The notes under the pieces are model-generated. The model had not been told where the DNA came from, did no database searches, and saw only the letters and a program-made list of their open reading frames with translations. A program made the position numbers and the translations under genes. Positions 55,134 to 64,000 of a stretch of 64,000 nt of DNA are shown piece by piece. This stretch comes from Rhodopseudomonas sp. (lineage in GTDB: Bacteria; Pseudomonadota; Alphaproteobacteria; Rhizobiales; Xanthobacteraceae), in NCBI GenBank assembly GCA_016124795.1, contig WGNB01000044.1, positions 1 to 64,000 on the forward strand, written 5' to 3'. The first letter of the stretch is position 1; each line of letters begins with the position of its first letter.

Positions 55134-57587
55134 ATGCCCGCTTATCCTCGCTCGCCCGGCATCGGCTTCTGGCTTCTCGGCACCGGCGCGCTGCTGGCTT
55201 TTGCCCTATCGATTTTCGATTATCTGTGGACCGGCAATGGCATTCACGGCACGCCGGGTGCGTTGCTGGTCGTCATTTCCTCGGCCTTGATGCTGGGCGC
55301 CATCGTGTCTCTCTACGTTGCGCCGCTGATTGCCTCCTGGCTTCGCGCCACGTTGATGGTGCTGATCCTGCTCGACATCGTCGGCACGGCGGTGGCCGCT
55401 TATTTCCTCGAAGCCAATCTGTTGCTGGCCGCGGTCGTTCTCGCCTTTGTCGGCTGGATCTGGCGGCTGGCCCGGCAGCGTCCCATTCCCGCCCGAGCCG
55501 CAAACGTCGCGGCGGTTCTGGCCGTCGGCGCGCTCGGAAGCCTCGCACTTGGAAGCCTCACGCTTGGCGGCCTGATGCTGACCGGCGGCGTCGCGCGTGC
55601 GCAACAAACGTCCGAACCGCCGAACGCGGCTCAACAAGCACCGGCTGGCCAATCTACTGTTGACCACGCGCCAACGCCGCCAAGCTCAACAACCGCGCCG
55701 GACATTCCGTCGCAGCTACAGCCGACAAAGCCCGCCATTGTCGGCACCACCGATTACAAAGGCTGGTACACCTTCAATGGCAATCTCGAGAACCAGAAGT
55801 TTTCGACCGCCAGCCAAATCACACCCGACAATGCCGCCAAGCTCGTCAAGGCCTGGGACGTGCACACCGGCGACGTCTCGGACGGGAGTGGCAAATTACC
55901 CAAGAGCGACTGGTCGGCGACGCCGCTGTTCGTCAACAACACCGTTTACGTCTCGACGCCGTTCTATCGCATCTTCGCGCTCGAACCCGACACCGGCAAG
56001 GTGAAGTGGACCTACGACACCCATGCCTTGCTCAAGGCAATGACCCAACCGGATTTGAAAACGCGCGGCGTCGCCTATTGGCAGGCCGCCACGCCGCAGG
56101 CCGGCACCGCCTGCCAGAAGATCGTCTATATCGGCACCATGGACGCCAAGCTGCACGCGGTCGACGCCGACACCGGCAAGCCCTGCGCGGGCTTTGCCAA
56201 GGATGGCGTCCTCGACCTCAACCAATGGAACACCACCAACAATAAATGGCCCCTGTCGATCCTTCAGCCGCCGACCGTCTACAAGGACACGCTGTTCATC
56301 GGCTGGGCCGGCAAGGACTGGGCCGATGCCGAAGCGCCTCCCGGCACGGTCTTTGCCGTCAACGCGCAAACCGGTGCGCTGAAATGGACCTTCAATGCGC
56401 TGCCGCCACAGATCGCGCAAAAGACCGGCACCGCCAATGTCTGGGCCAGCATGTCGGTCGATCCTGAACACGGCCTTCTCTACATCCCGATCAGTTCGCC
56501 GAGCCCGAATTTCTACGGCGGCAACCGCAAGGCAAAGCTGCCGCTCGAAACTTCGGTGACCGCGCTCGACGCCAACACCGGCAAGGTGGTCTGGAGCCGG
56601 CAGATCGTCCATCATGATATCTGGGATTACGATACCAATTCGCCACCGACCCTGGTCGACATCAGACAAGACGGCAAGACCATTCCGGCCCTGGTGCAAA
56701 CCAGCAAGATGGGCATCATCTTCGTGCTCAACCGGCTGACCGGCGAGCCGGTCTATCCGATCACCGAGCGCAAGGTGCCGCAATCGGATGTTGCCGGCGA
56801 GCAGTCGTCTCCGACGCAGCCTTATGTGGCGAAGCCGGAACCGACGGTACCGGACCGTTTCCCCGGCATTTCGACCATTGCCGACATCGCCAGCTTCGGC
56901 CAGTGCAGCCGCACCTTCAACTCATTGCGCTATGAAGGCCGTTACACGCCGCCAAGCCTCAAGGGCACGCTCGCCTATCCTTCGACAGCCGGCGGCGTCG
57001 AATGGGGCGGCGGCGCGGTCGATCCGGCGACCGGTGTCTATGTCGTCAACTCATCTTATGTCGCGCAGATTTACAAGTTGATGACGCGCAAGGACTATGA
57101 CGCCGCCGACAAGGGCAAGAAGCCGAGCGCCAACGGTTATTACCCGCAGACCGGCTCGCCTTACGGCTTCTACCTGACCAACTTCGTCAATTTCCTCGGC
57201 ATGCCGTGCTGGAAGCCGCCTTACGGCACGCTGTCGGCCTATGACCTCAACACCGGCAAGCTGCTGTGGAAGAAACCGTTCGGCGAAGTGCAGAAGTGGG
57301 GCTTCTACATGCCGAAGTCCTGGGGCTCGGTGACGATCGGCGCACCGCTGATCACCAAATCGGGCGTAATCTTCATCGGCGGCTCGATGGACGCGCGGGT
57401 GCGCGCCATCGACTTGAAATCCGGCAAGGTATTGTGGAAGGCGCAAGTCGACGCGCCGGCGGTCGCCAATCCAGCGACCTACACCTACAAAGGCAAGCAA
57501 TACGTGGTGTTCGTCGCTGGCGGCAACGCCATCCTCAAGCCGCAAGCCAGCGACGAGGTCGTGGCCTATGCGTTGCCAAGCGGCTAG
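55134..57587 (+). CDS. Membrane-bound PQQ-dependent dehydrogenase (glucose/quinate type)
   Basis: Oxidises a sugar or polyol in the periplasm with PQQ and passes electrons to ubiquinone. The protein of about 817 residues has five N-terminal hydrophobic helices (about 1-140) as in membrane glucose dehydrogenase, then a Pro/Ala linker and the eight-bladed PQQ propeller (from about 200). Landmarks are [70 protein letters not shown] and [20 protein letters not shown]. coli Gcd is 796 residues. The exact substrate is not set by sequence. The stop shares the palindrome CTAG with the dgt stop. No PQQ synthesis genes are in the window. Confidence 0.93.
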   Translation: MPAYPRSPGIGFWLLGTGALLAFALSIFDYLWTGNGIHGTPGALLVVISSALMLGAIVSLYVAPLIASWLRATLMVLILLDIVGTAVAAYFLEANLLLAAVVLAFVGWIWRLARQRPIPARAANVAAVLAVGALGSLALGSLTLGGLMLTGGVARAQQTSEPPNAAQQAPAGQSTVDHAPTPPSSTTAPDIPSQLQPTKPAIVGTTDYKGWYTFNGNLENQKFSTASQITPDNAAKLVKAWDVHTGDVSDGSGKLPKSDWSATPLFVNNTVYVSTPFYRIFALEPDTGKVKWTYDTHALLKAMTQPDLKTRGVAYWQAATPQAGTACQKIVYIGTMDAKLHAVDADTGKPCAGFAKDGVLDLNQWNTTNNKWPLSILQPPTVYKDTLFIGWAGKDWADAEAPPGTVFAVNAQTGALKWTFNALPPQIAQKTGTANVWASMSVDPEHGLLYIPISSPSPNFYGGNRKAKLPLETSVTALDANTGKVVWSRQIVHHDIWDYDTNSPPTLVDIRQDGKTIPALVQTSKMGIIFVLNRLTGEPVYPITERKVPQSDVAGEQSSPTQPYVAKPEPTVPDRFPGISTIADIASFGQCSRTFNSLRYEGRYTPPSLKGTLAYPSTAGGVEWGGGAVDPATGVYVVNSSYVAQIYKLMTRKDYDAADKGKKPSANGYYPQTGSPYGFYLTNFVNFLGMPCWKPPYGTLSAYDLNTGKLLWKKPFGEVQKWGFYMPKSWGSVTIGAPLITKSGVIFIGGSMDARVRAIDLKSGKVLWKAQVDAPAVANPATYTYKGKQYVVFVAGGNAILKPQASDEVVAYALPSG

Positions 57588-58792
57588 CGCAATTCCGGTG
57601 TGGTCGGAAAATAGCGGGCATGTTCGACCAGCGCATAGCGGTCGGTCATGCCGGCGATGTAATCGCCGATACGACGCATACGACCTGCGGCATCGAGCCC
57701 GGCAAAGCCTTCGGTCCATTCTGACGGCATGTCGCCTGGCGTGACGGTGAAGTGCGCGACCAGATCGGCAATCACCGCTTCCGCCTCGCCCATCACGCTC
57801 ATCACCCGGGCGTGACGATACATGCGCGGATACAGGAAGCCCTTGATCGCCTTGTCGGCGGCGGCCATGTCGGCCGAGAACGCCACCACGGCCTGTGCGG
57901 CATAACGGATATCAGCGGCGCTGGATGGCGCCAGCGCCGCAAGCCGGCTCTGGCTCTCGACAATCACATCCTCGATCATCCGGGTAATCAGCCGACGGCC
58001 GACTTCATGCACGCGGCGCGCCGGCTCCAGGCGCGGATAGCGCGCGTGGATCTCGCGCACGATATCGCCAACCAGCGGCACGCCGCTGATGTCGCCGAGC
58101 GTGAACAGATCGGCGCGCAGGCCGTCATCGATGTCATGGGCATCGTAAGCGATATCGTCGGCCAGCGCCGCGCATTGCGCTTCCGCCGAGGGCTGCGACC
58201 ACAGTTCGAGATCGTGCGCCGCGCTATAGGCGAGGATCGGCGCCGGCACGCCCTGCGCGCCATGGCGTCCGACCGGCGCGCCGTCGCGGGTCGTCAGCGG
58301 ACCGTTGTGCTTGACCAGCCCCTCGAGCGTCTCCCAGGTCAAATTGAGCCCGTCGAATTCGGCGTAGCGGCGTTCGAGGTCGGTGACGATGCGCAGGCTC
58401 TGCGCGTTGTGGTCGAAGCCGCCGAAGTCGCGCATCGCCCGCGCCAGCGCCCGCTCGCCGGCATGGCCGAACGGCGAATGACCGAGGTCGTGCGCCAGCG
58501 CCAGCACCTCGGCGAGATCCTCATCGAGCCCGAGCGCTCGCGCCAGCGACCGCGCGATCTGCGCGACTTCAAGGGTATGGGTCAGCCGCGTCCGGTAATG
58601 GTCGCCCTCGTGGTAGACGAAAACCTGCGTTTTGTGCGCCAGCCTGCGGAACGCCGTCGAATGAATGATCCGGTCGCAGTCCCGCCGGAAGTCGTTCCGG
58701 GTCGGGCTTTTCGGCTCGGCATGAAGCCGGCCGCGACTTGAGGCCGGATCGGCGGCGTAAATCGCCCGTTCGCGGCCGGTTTTGACTGCCAT
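57584..58792 (-). CDS. dgt: dGTPase-like deoxynucleoside triphosphohydrolase
   Basis: HD-domain hydrolase that cleaves dNTPs to nucleoside and triphosphate. The protein of about 402 residues has the HD motif set [20 protein letters not shown] ... [16 protein letters not shown], then [20 protein letters not shown]. The start at 58792 ([10 protein letters not shown]) is preferred over 58843. The 3' ends of this gene and the PQQ dehydrogenase gene overlap by 4 bp. In relatives it sits next to argS; here it is separated from it. Confidence 0.95.
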   Translation of the reverse strand: MAVKTGRERAIYAADPASSRGRLHAEPKSPTRNDFRRDCDRIIHSTAFRRLAHKTQVFVYHEGDHYRTRLTHTLEVAQIARSLARALGLDEDLAEVLALAHDLGHSPFGHAGERALARAMRDFGGFDHNAQSLRIVTDLERRYAEFDGLNLTWETLEGLVKHNGPLTTRDGAPVGRHGAQGVPAPILAYSAAHDLELWSQPSAEAQCAALADDIAYDAHDIDDGLRADLFTLGDISGVPLVGDIVREIHARYPRLEPARRVHEVGRRLITRMIEDVIVESQSRLAALAPSSAADIRYAAQAVVAFSADMAAADKAIKGFLYPRMYRHARVMSVMGEAEAVIADLVAHFTVTPGDMPSEWTEGFAGLDAAGRMRRIGDYIAGMTDRYALVEHARYFPTTPELR

Positions 58793-58960
58793 AATGGCCT
58801 TTTTCGCGGGTTCGAGTCGCATTGACGTTGCGGACCGGCGCACTTAACTATCGACAAGGCGGTCTGCCAAGGGAAGCCCGGCGGAAATTCGACGCTCGGG
58901 TTCCCACGCTGCCGGCGCGGATCGCGCGGGGCACAGATCGTCCGGAAGGACCGAACGAGC

Positions 58961-59308
58961 ATGAGCGACAGCGCGACCGTCACCGAAAGCGTCACCGTCA
59001 GCGAACGCGCCGCCAAGCGGATCGGCGAAATCCTCAAGAGCGAACCGGACGGCACCATGCTGCGCGTCTCGGTCGAGGGCGGCGGCTGCTCGGGCTTTCA
59101 GTATAAATTCGACATGGACCGCGCCAAGGCCGACGACGATCTGGTGATTGCCAGGGACGGTGCGGTAGTGCTGATCGACTCGATGTCGGTCGGCTACATG
59201 GCCGGTTCCGAGATCGACTTCGTCGACGACCTGATCGGCGCCTCGTTCAAGATCAAGAACCCGAAGGCGGTCGCCGCCTGCGGCTGCGGCACCAGCTTCT
59301 CGCTCTAA
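58961..59308 (+). CDS. erpA: Iron-sulfur insertion protein ErpA/IscA-like
   Basis: A-type carrier that delivers Fe-S clusters to apoproteins. The 115-residue protein has an N-terminal Thr/Ser-rich stretch, then Cys43 in EGGGCSGFQYKF and the C-terminal pair Cys107/Cys109 in ACGCGTSF, which bind the cluster. AAGGA lies about 10 nt before the ATG. Divergent from dgt, the typical alphaproteobacterial arrangement. Confidence 0.95.
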   Translation: MSDSATVTESVTVSERAAKRIGEILKSEPDGTMLRVSVEGGGCSGFQYKFDMDRAKADDDLVIARDGAVVLIDSMSVGYMAGSEIDFVDDLIGASFKIKNPKAVAACGCGTSFSL

Positions 59309-59336
59309 GCCCCGTCATCCGGCGCCATCATTGGAA

Positions 59337-59363
59337 CGATGGCCGGGATCGGTCCGGCCATCG
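59337..59363. terminator. Hairpin between convergent erpA and Bug gene
   Basis: A perfect 10-bp stem CGATGGCCGG / CCGGCCATCG with a 7-nt loop, 29 nt after the erpA stop. There is no T-run on either side, so termination is uncertain. Confidence 0.45.
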
Positions 59364-59425
59364 TCTACCTGTGTGACAAGCTTATATGACTGGCGCGCGT
59401 CCCGTGCGCGCCATGCCAGCCACGC

Positions 59426-60394
59426 CTAGTTCACCTTCATCCCGGCCGATTTGGCGAAGGCGGCATAGGTCGTCAGTTCGCTATCCACCTGCGCGGTAAA
59501 CTGCGCCGGCGTCAGCGTCGACGTCTGGATGCCGATGGCATCGAGCTTGGCGATGATCGACGGCGTCTTGACCGCCTTGACCAGCGCGGCGTTGAGCGTG
59601 TCGACAATCGGCTTCGGCGTCTTGGCCGGCACGAACACGCCGATCCAGAAAGTGTAATCGCTGTTGGCATAGCCGGCTTCCAGCGTCGTCGGTACGTCCG
59701 GCAACGCGGCGGCGCGGGTCTTACTCGACACCGCCAGCGCCAGCAGCTTGCCGTCCTTGATGAAGGGCAGCGCCGTCGCGATCGGGCAGAAGTAATAATC
59801 GACCCGGCCGGCGATCACTTCAGACAACGCCTCGGCGCCACCCTTGAACGGCACGTTGACCGCCTGATAACCGGCGCTAAGCCGGAACCGCTCGGCGCTC
59901 ATATGCACCGCCGAACCGACGCCGAGCGACGCAAAGCTCAGTGCGTTCGGCTTCGACTTGGCCTTGGCGACAAAGTCCTTCAGCGTCTTGATGCCTTTCG
60001 ACGGCGCGATGATCAGCACATTCGGCACACTGCCGATGGCGCCGACCGCGACGAAGTCCCGCTTGGTGTCGTAGGGCAGCTTTGAGTAAAGCGCCGGCGC
60101 GATGGTGTGCGCCGATGAGGTGGCCAGAAGCGTGTAGCCGTCCGGATCGGACTTGGCGACCTGCGCCTCGCCGATGGTGCCGCCGGCGCCGCCACGGTTC
60201 TCGACCACAATCTGCTGGCCGAGATCCTTGCCGACCTGGTCGAAGACGATACGCGGCACGATGTCGGTGGCGCTGCCGGGGCCGAAGGGAATGACCGCGC
60301 GGATCGGCTTGGTCGGGTAATCCGCGGCCCGCACGGCGGCCGGCGCGACTGCCAGCGCCACGGCGGCGACGGCAACGAGGGAAGCAAAACGCAT
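59426..60394 (-). CDS. Bug-family periplasmic solute-binding protein
   Basis: A tripartite tricarboxylate transporter-type binding protein of about 322 residues. The start at 60394 has GGAGAA upstream and gives a signal peptide (FASLVAVAAVALAVAPAAVRA). The Bug fold shows YPTKPIRAVIPFGPGSATDI, VVENRGGAGGTIGEAQVAKS, DGYTLLATSSAHTIAPALY and PFKGGAEALSEVIAGRVDYY. The ligand, usually a carboxylate, cannot be named. No TctAB membrane genes are adjacent, as is common for the many orphan Bug proteins. It follows the RND pump after 86 nt. Confidence 0.93.
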   Translation of the reverse strand: MRFASLVAVAAVALAVAPAAVRAADYPTKPIRAVIPFGPGSATDIVPRIVFDQVGKDLGQQIVVENRGGAGGTIGEAQVAKSDPDGYTLLATSSAHTIAPALYSKLPYDTKRDFVAVGAIGSVPNVLIIAPSKGIKTLKDFVAKAKSKPNALSFASLGVGSAVHMSAERFRLSAGYQAVNVPFKGGAEALSEVIAGRVDYYFCPIATALPFIKDGKLLALAVSSKTRAAALPDVPTTLEAGYANSDYTFWIGVFVPAKTPKPIVDTLNAALVKAVKTPSIIAKLDAIGIQTSTLTPAQFTAQVDSELTTYAAFAKSAGMKVN

Positions 60395-60480
60395 CGTCGT
60401 TTCTCCAATGAACAATTCGGAGAAACGTCAGCAAGTCCTATGCCACCGCCCGGCCGTCGGCCTTATCCTTTAGCGAGCGC

Positions 60481-63400
60481 TCACTCCGCCGCAACCGCAG
60501 GCGGCACGTCGATGACTTCCTCGACCTGCGGTTCGAGCCGGCGCCGGACGCGGCGGTCGATGCCGTCGAGGTAGAGATAGATCACCGGCGTGATGTAGAG
60601 CGTCAGCAATTGCGACAGGCACAGGCCGCCGACCACGGCCACGCCGAGCGGCTGGCGCAGTTCGGCGCCGGCGCCGGTGCCAAGCGCGATCGGCAGCGTG
60701 CCGAAGATCGCCGCGAAGGTCGTCATCATGATCGGCCGGAAACGCAGCTCAGCGGCTTCGCGGATCGCGGCCTCGGCCGATAGCCCGACCCGCCGCCGCG
60801 ACAGCGCGAAGTCGATCATCATGATCGCGTTCTTCTTGACGATGCCGACCAGCATGACGATGCCGATCATCGCAATCACCGTCAGGTTCATGTTGAACAG
60901 CATCAGCGTCAGGATCGCGCCGATACCGGCCGACGGCAGGCCCGAGATGATGGTAATCGGGTGGATGAAGCTCTCGTACAGGATGCCGAGCACGACATAA
61001 GCCGCGAAGATCGCCGCCAGGATGAGGACGCCCTGCCCGCGCAGGCTGTCCTGAAACACCTGGGCGGTGCCCTGGAAGCCGGTATTGATCGAGGCCGGCA
61101 AACGCTCGTCGCGTTCGAGCTTCTGGATTGCGTCGACCGCCTGGCCAAGCGAGGTGTCAGGCGCGAGGTTGAACGAGATCGTCACCGCCGGCTGCTGGCC
61201 CTGGTGATTGACCTGCAACGGACCGACGGTGCGGACGAATTTCGTTACCGCCGACAACGGCACCGACGTGCCGCCCGAGGTCTTGAGATACATCCGGTCA
61301 AGATCGTTCGGGCCGGTCTGGTATTCCGGCAGGCTTTCGAGAATGACCTGATAGTCGTTGGCCGAGGTATAGATCGTCGCCACCTGGCGGGTGCCGAAAG
61401 CGTTGTAAAGCTCCTGACGGATCTGGTCGATGGTGAAGCCGTAAACACCGGCCTTCTCGCGATCGACCTCGATCGTCACCTGCGGATTCTTGACGTAAAG
61501 GTCGGTGGTGACGTCGAGCAATCCGGGCAGCTTGGCGATCTTGTCGCGCATTTCCGGCGCCAGCTTGTACAGCGTCTCGGTGTCGTTCGACTGCATCGTG
61601 TACTGATACAGGCTCTTGGCCGGGCGACCGCCGAGGTTGATGTTCTGGATCGGCTGCAGGAAGAGCTGCATGCCGACGACCACGGCGGTGTTGCGGCGCA
61701 GGCGGCCGATGATGGTCTGGACGCTGTCGCGCTCGGCGCGGGGTTTCAATGCGACGAGCAGACGGCCGCTGTTGACCAGCGAATTCGGGCCGCCATTGCC
61801 GACCGTCGAATTGACGTATTCGACCGCCGGGTCCTTGCGGATGATGTCAGCGACCTTGCGCTGATGCTCGGCCATCGCGGCGAAGGAAATGTCGCTCTTG
61901 GCCTCGGTGATGCCGCTGAGATATCCGGTGTCTTCGATCGGGAAGAAACCCTTCGGCACGATCATGTAAAGCCAGATCGTGGCGATGACCGTGACGATGG
62001 TCGCGCCGAGCATGATCGATTTGTAAGCAAGCACTCGGTCGAGCGTCCAGACATAGCCGCGCAACATGGCGTTGAAGCCATATTCGAAACCGCGCAGCAG
62101 GAAATTCATCTTCTCCTCGTCGCCCGGGTGATGCCCTTTCAGCACGCGCGCGCACAGCATCGGCGTCAAGGTCAACGACACGAAACCCGACACCACAATG
62201 GCGACCGACACGGTGACGGCGAATTCGCGGAACACGCGGCCGACCATGCCGCCCATCAGCAGCACCGGGATGAACACCGCGATCAGCGAGAACGTGATCG
62301 ATACGATGGTGAAGCCGATTTCGCGCGAGCCTTTCAGCGCCGCCTCGAATGGCCGCATGCCGCCTTCGATATGGCGGACGATATTTTCGAGCATGACGAT
62401 GGCGTCGTCGACCACAAAGCCGACGGACAGAGTCAACGCCAGCAAGGTCATGTTGTTGATCGAGAAGCCGAACAGATACATCGCCGCGCAGGTGCCGACC
62501 AAAGACACCGGCACCGCCAGCGCCGGAATGATGGTGGCCGAGACTTTGCGCAGGAACAGGAAAATCACCATGATGACGAGGCAGATCGCGATGATCAGCG
62601 TTTCCTGCACGTCGGAAACCGCGTCGCGGATCGAGGTCGAGCGGTCGAACAGCGGCGCCATCTCGATCGCCGGCGGAATCTGCGCCCGCGACGCGACCAA
62701 CGCGGCGCGCACCAGGTCGACGACCTCGACGGTGTTGGCGTCGGGCTGACGCTGAATGGCAAGCACGATGGCGCGCGAGTCGTTGAACCAGGTGGCGACC
62801 TTGTCGTTCTCGACGCTGTCGACCACCCGGGCGATCTGGTCGAGCTTGATCGGCGCGCCGTTGACGTATTTGACGACGACCTGGCGATAATCGGAAGCGT
62901 GGCGCATCGCGCTGGTCGCCAGCAGCGTCACCGACTGCTGCGGCCCGTCGAGGTTGCCGACCGGCGCCGCCGAATTGGCCTTGGCGACCACGGTGCGGAT
63001 ATCGTCGAGTGAAATGTTGCGCGCCGCGGCGGCGGCCGGATCGACCTGGACCCGGACGGCAAATTTCTGCGCGCCATAGACCGACACCTGGGCGACGCCG
63101 CTCAACTGCGACAATTGCGGCGCCAGCACCGTCTCGGCGTAGTCGTCGATCGTCGACAACGGCATGGTGTCGGACCGCATCGAGACGTAGAGCACCGGGA
63201 AGTCGCCGGGGTTGACCTTGCGGAAGAACGGCGGCGTCGTCATTTCGACCGGCAGCTTGCGCTGCGCCGTCGTCAAGGCGCTCTGCACGTCGAGCGAGGC
63301 GCCATCGATATTGCGGCCAAGATCGAACTGGACGGTGATCGCGGTGTTACCGGACGACGACGATGAGGTCATCGACGAGATGCCGGCGATGGTCGAGAGC

Positions 63401-63609
63401 TGACGTTCGATTGGCGAGGCCACCGAGGCCGCCATGGTTTCCGGACTGGCGCCGGGCAAGGTCGCGACGATGCGGATGGTCGGGAAGTCGACCGCCGGCA
63501 GCGCCGCCACTGGCAGCAGCCGATAGCCGAACACACCGAGCACGAGAACCGACGCGATCATCAGCGTGGTGAAGACCGGACGCCGGATACAGATTTCCGA
63601 GATATTCAT
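60481..63609 (-). CDS. RND multidrug efflux pump, inner-membrane subunit
   Basis: A 1042-residue HAE1-type proton antiporter, closest in pattern to MdtB/MdtC. It begins NISEICIRRPVFTTLMIASV, then LPAVDFPTIRIVATLPGASP; the proton-relay Asp pair is in SVGFVVDDAIVMLENIVRHI (about residue 400). The second half repeats the layout. It lies downstream of an adaptor gene on the same strand. The exported compounds are unknown. No outer-membrane factor is in the window. Confidence 0.95.
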   Translation of the reverse strand: MNISEICIRRPVFTTLMIASVLVLGVFGYRLLPVAALPAVDFPTIRIVATLPGASPETMAASVASPIERQLSTIAGISSMTSSSSSGNTAITVQFDLGRNIDGASLDVQSALTTAQRKLPVEMTTPPFFRKVNPGDFPVLYVSMRSDTMPLSTIDDYAETVLAPQLSQLSGVAQVSVYGAQKFAVRVQVDPAAAAARNISLDDIRTVVAKANSAAPVGNLDGPQQSVTLLATSAMRHASDYRQVVVKYVNGAPIKLDQIARVVDSVENDKVATWFNDSRAIVLAIQRQPDANTVEVVDLVRAALVASRAQIPPAIEMAPLFDRSTSIRDAVSDVQETLIIAICLVIMVIFLFLRKVSATIIPALAVPVSLVGTCAAMYLFGFSINNMTLLALTLSVGFVVDDAIVMLENIVRHIEGGMRPFEAALKGSREIGFTIVSITFSLIAVFIPVLLMGGMVGRVFREFAVTVSVAIVVSGFVSLTLTPMLCARVLKGHHPGDEEKMNFLLRGFEYGFNAMLRGYVWTLDRVLAYKSIMLGATIVTVIATIWLYMIVPKGFFPIEDTGYLSGITEAKSDISFAAMAEHQRKVADIIRKDPAVEYVNSTVGNGGPNSLVNSGRLLVALKPRAERDSVQTIIGRLRRNTAVVVGMQLFLQPIQNINLGGRPAKSLYQYTMQSNDTETLYKLAPEMRDKIAKLPGLLDVTTDLYVKNPQVTIEVDREKAGVYGFTIDQIRQELYNAFGTRQVATIYTSANDYQVILESLPEYQTGPNDLDRMYLKTSGGTSVPLSAVTKFVRTVGPLQVNHQGQQPAVTISFNLAPDTSLGQAVDAIQKLERDERLPASINTGFQGTAQVFQDSLRGQGVLILAAIFAAYVVLGILYESFIHPITIISGLPSAGIGAILTLMLFNMNLTVIAMIGIVMLVGIVKKNAIMMIDFALSRRRVGLSAEAAIREAAELRFRPIMMTTFAAIFGTLPIALGTGAGAELRQPLGVAVVGGLCLSQLLTLYITPVIYLYLDGIDRRVRRRLEPQVEEVIDVPPAVAAE

Positions 63610-63753
63610 GACCTGCCAGCCTGGTGTGATGGGTCTGAAGCGTAGGGACCTGAAGCGCTAGAGCCGTCGCGACGTGAAGGACGAAACATCGACTGCGAAG
63701 GCGGGCCGCACACCACGGGACCGGCCCGTGTGCAAGCCAGCCCGGTTCGGAAC

Positions 63754-64000
63754 TTAACTGCCGGCGGTCTTGCCGCCCTTGCCCGGCGGCTTGCCGCCCC
63801 GTGGATTAACCGGCGTGCCGTTCGACAGCTTGAGCTGGCCGTCAGTCACCACGGTTTCACCGCCCTTGAGGCCGGCGGTGATGACCGAATCCAGACCGGC
63901 TTCACGCTCGACCGTCACCGGCTGCACCTTCGCCTTGCCGTCGACCACCACGAACACGAAGCTGCCGGTCTGGCTGACCGATACCGCGTTGGAGGGTACG
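63754..64000 (-). CDS. RND periplasmic adaptor (membrane fusion protein), C-terminal part
   Basis: The last 81 residues of an HlyD/MdtA-type adaptor; the 5' part is beyond the window. The readable part starts VPSNAVSVSQTGSFVFVVVD, then DGKAKVQPVTVEREAGLDSV and GLKGGETVVTDGQLKLSNGT, the usual C-terminal beta-barrel blocks, ending in a Gly/Lys-rich tail. It precedes the RND pump gene by 144 nt, so the two form an operon. Confidence 0.92.
   Translation of the reverse strand, partial: VPSNAVSVSQTGSFVFVVVDGKAKVQPVTVEREAGLDSVITAGLKGGETVVTDGQLKLSNGTPVNPRGGKPPGKGGKTAGS

Noticed and set aside
58801..58825. tRNA T-loop-like GGTTCGAGTC
   Set aside because: No acceptor, D-arm or anticodon stem can be folded around it.
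60961..63012. A 683-codon open frame opposite the RND pump gene
   Set aside because: Antisense shadow with the same Arg/His/Asp-rich composition and no recognisable motif.

Overview
The window is GC-rich, gene-dense DNA from an alphaproteobacterium, most likely a Hyphomicrobiales (Rhizobiales) chromosome of the Bradyrhizobium/Rhodopseudomonas/Pseudolabrys kind. The evidence is gene order (gyrA-coaD-ppi; yajC-secD-secF-Mth938-squalene synthase-like; pcm/surE/serS/tatCBA/scpBA/nagZ/SPOR/argS/dgt/erpA), a LexA box of the alphaproteobacterial GTTC-N7-GTTC type between divergent ssb and uvrA, and several small proteins typical of that order. I found no rRNA, tRNA, CRISPR array, transposase or integrase. 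Most of the window is housekeeping core interrupted by accessory patches.

Layout. 0-5.5 kb: two cyclophilins, coaD, a LysE exporter and gyrA, mostly on the minus strand. 5.8-10 kb: an autotransporter, MarC, a secreted EF-hand protein and a DUF4142 protein. 10.2-14.5 kb: a 13-bp tandem repeat array, ssb, the SOS box and uvrA. 14.7-16.6 kb: an AT-richer island with a macrodomain antitoxin (DarG) and a DNA thymidine ADP-ribosyltransferase (DarT), just downstream of uvrA. 16.6-30 kb: accessory genes, including a TRIC-type channel, a Tat-exported TIGR02594-like hydrolase paired with a secreted trypsin-like protease, a PAS-PAS-HTH regulator, a ribbon-helix-helix protein, an orphan MsrQ, a MaoC/MFS pair and several small secreted or membrane proteins.

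29.8-51.8 kb is the conserved core: trmFO; the Sec accessory operon yajC-secD-secF followed by homologues of complex I assembly factors NDUFAF3 and NDUFAF6; an ATPase; a degenerate LytM/LysM lipoprotein with pcm and surE; serS; the Tat translocase; the ScpAB condensin partners; nagZ; a SPOR-domain protein; and argS. A plus-strand block (51.9-57.6 kb: class A beta-lactamase, soluble chemoreceptor, small membrane protein, PQQ-dependent dehydrogenase) separates argS from dgt. After dgt and erpA the window ends with a Bug-type binding protein and an RND efflux pump whose adaptor gene runs off the edge.

The items most worth a second look are the antitoxin-first DarG-DarT module with an extended toxin and a duplicated piece of the uvrA 3' end beside it; two degenerate tandem repeat arrays (13-bp and 15-bp periods) that share the heptamer ACTTGGC; a GC-rich dispersed repeat present at both 17.5 and 42.5 kb; the secreted hydrolase/protease pair; and the PAS-PAS-HTH regulator with inverted repeats upstream.
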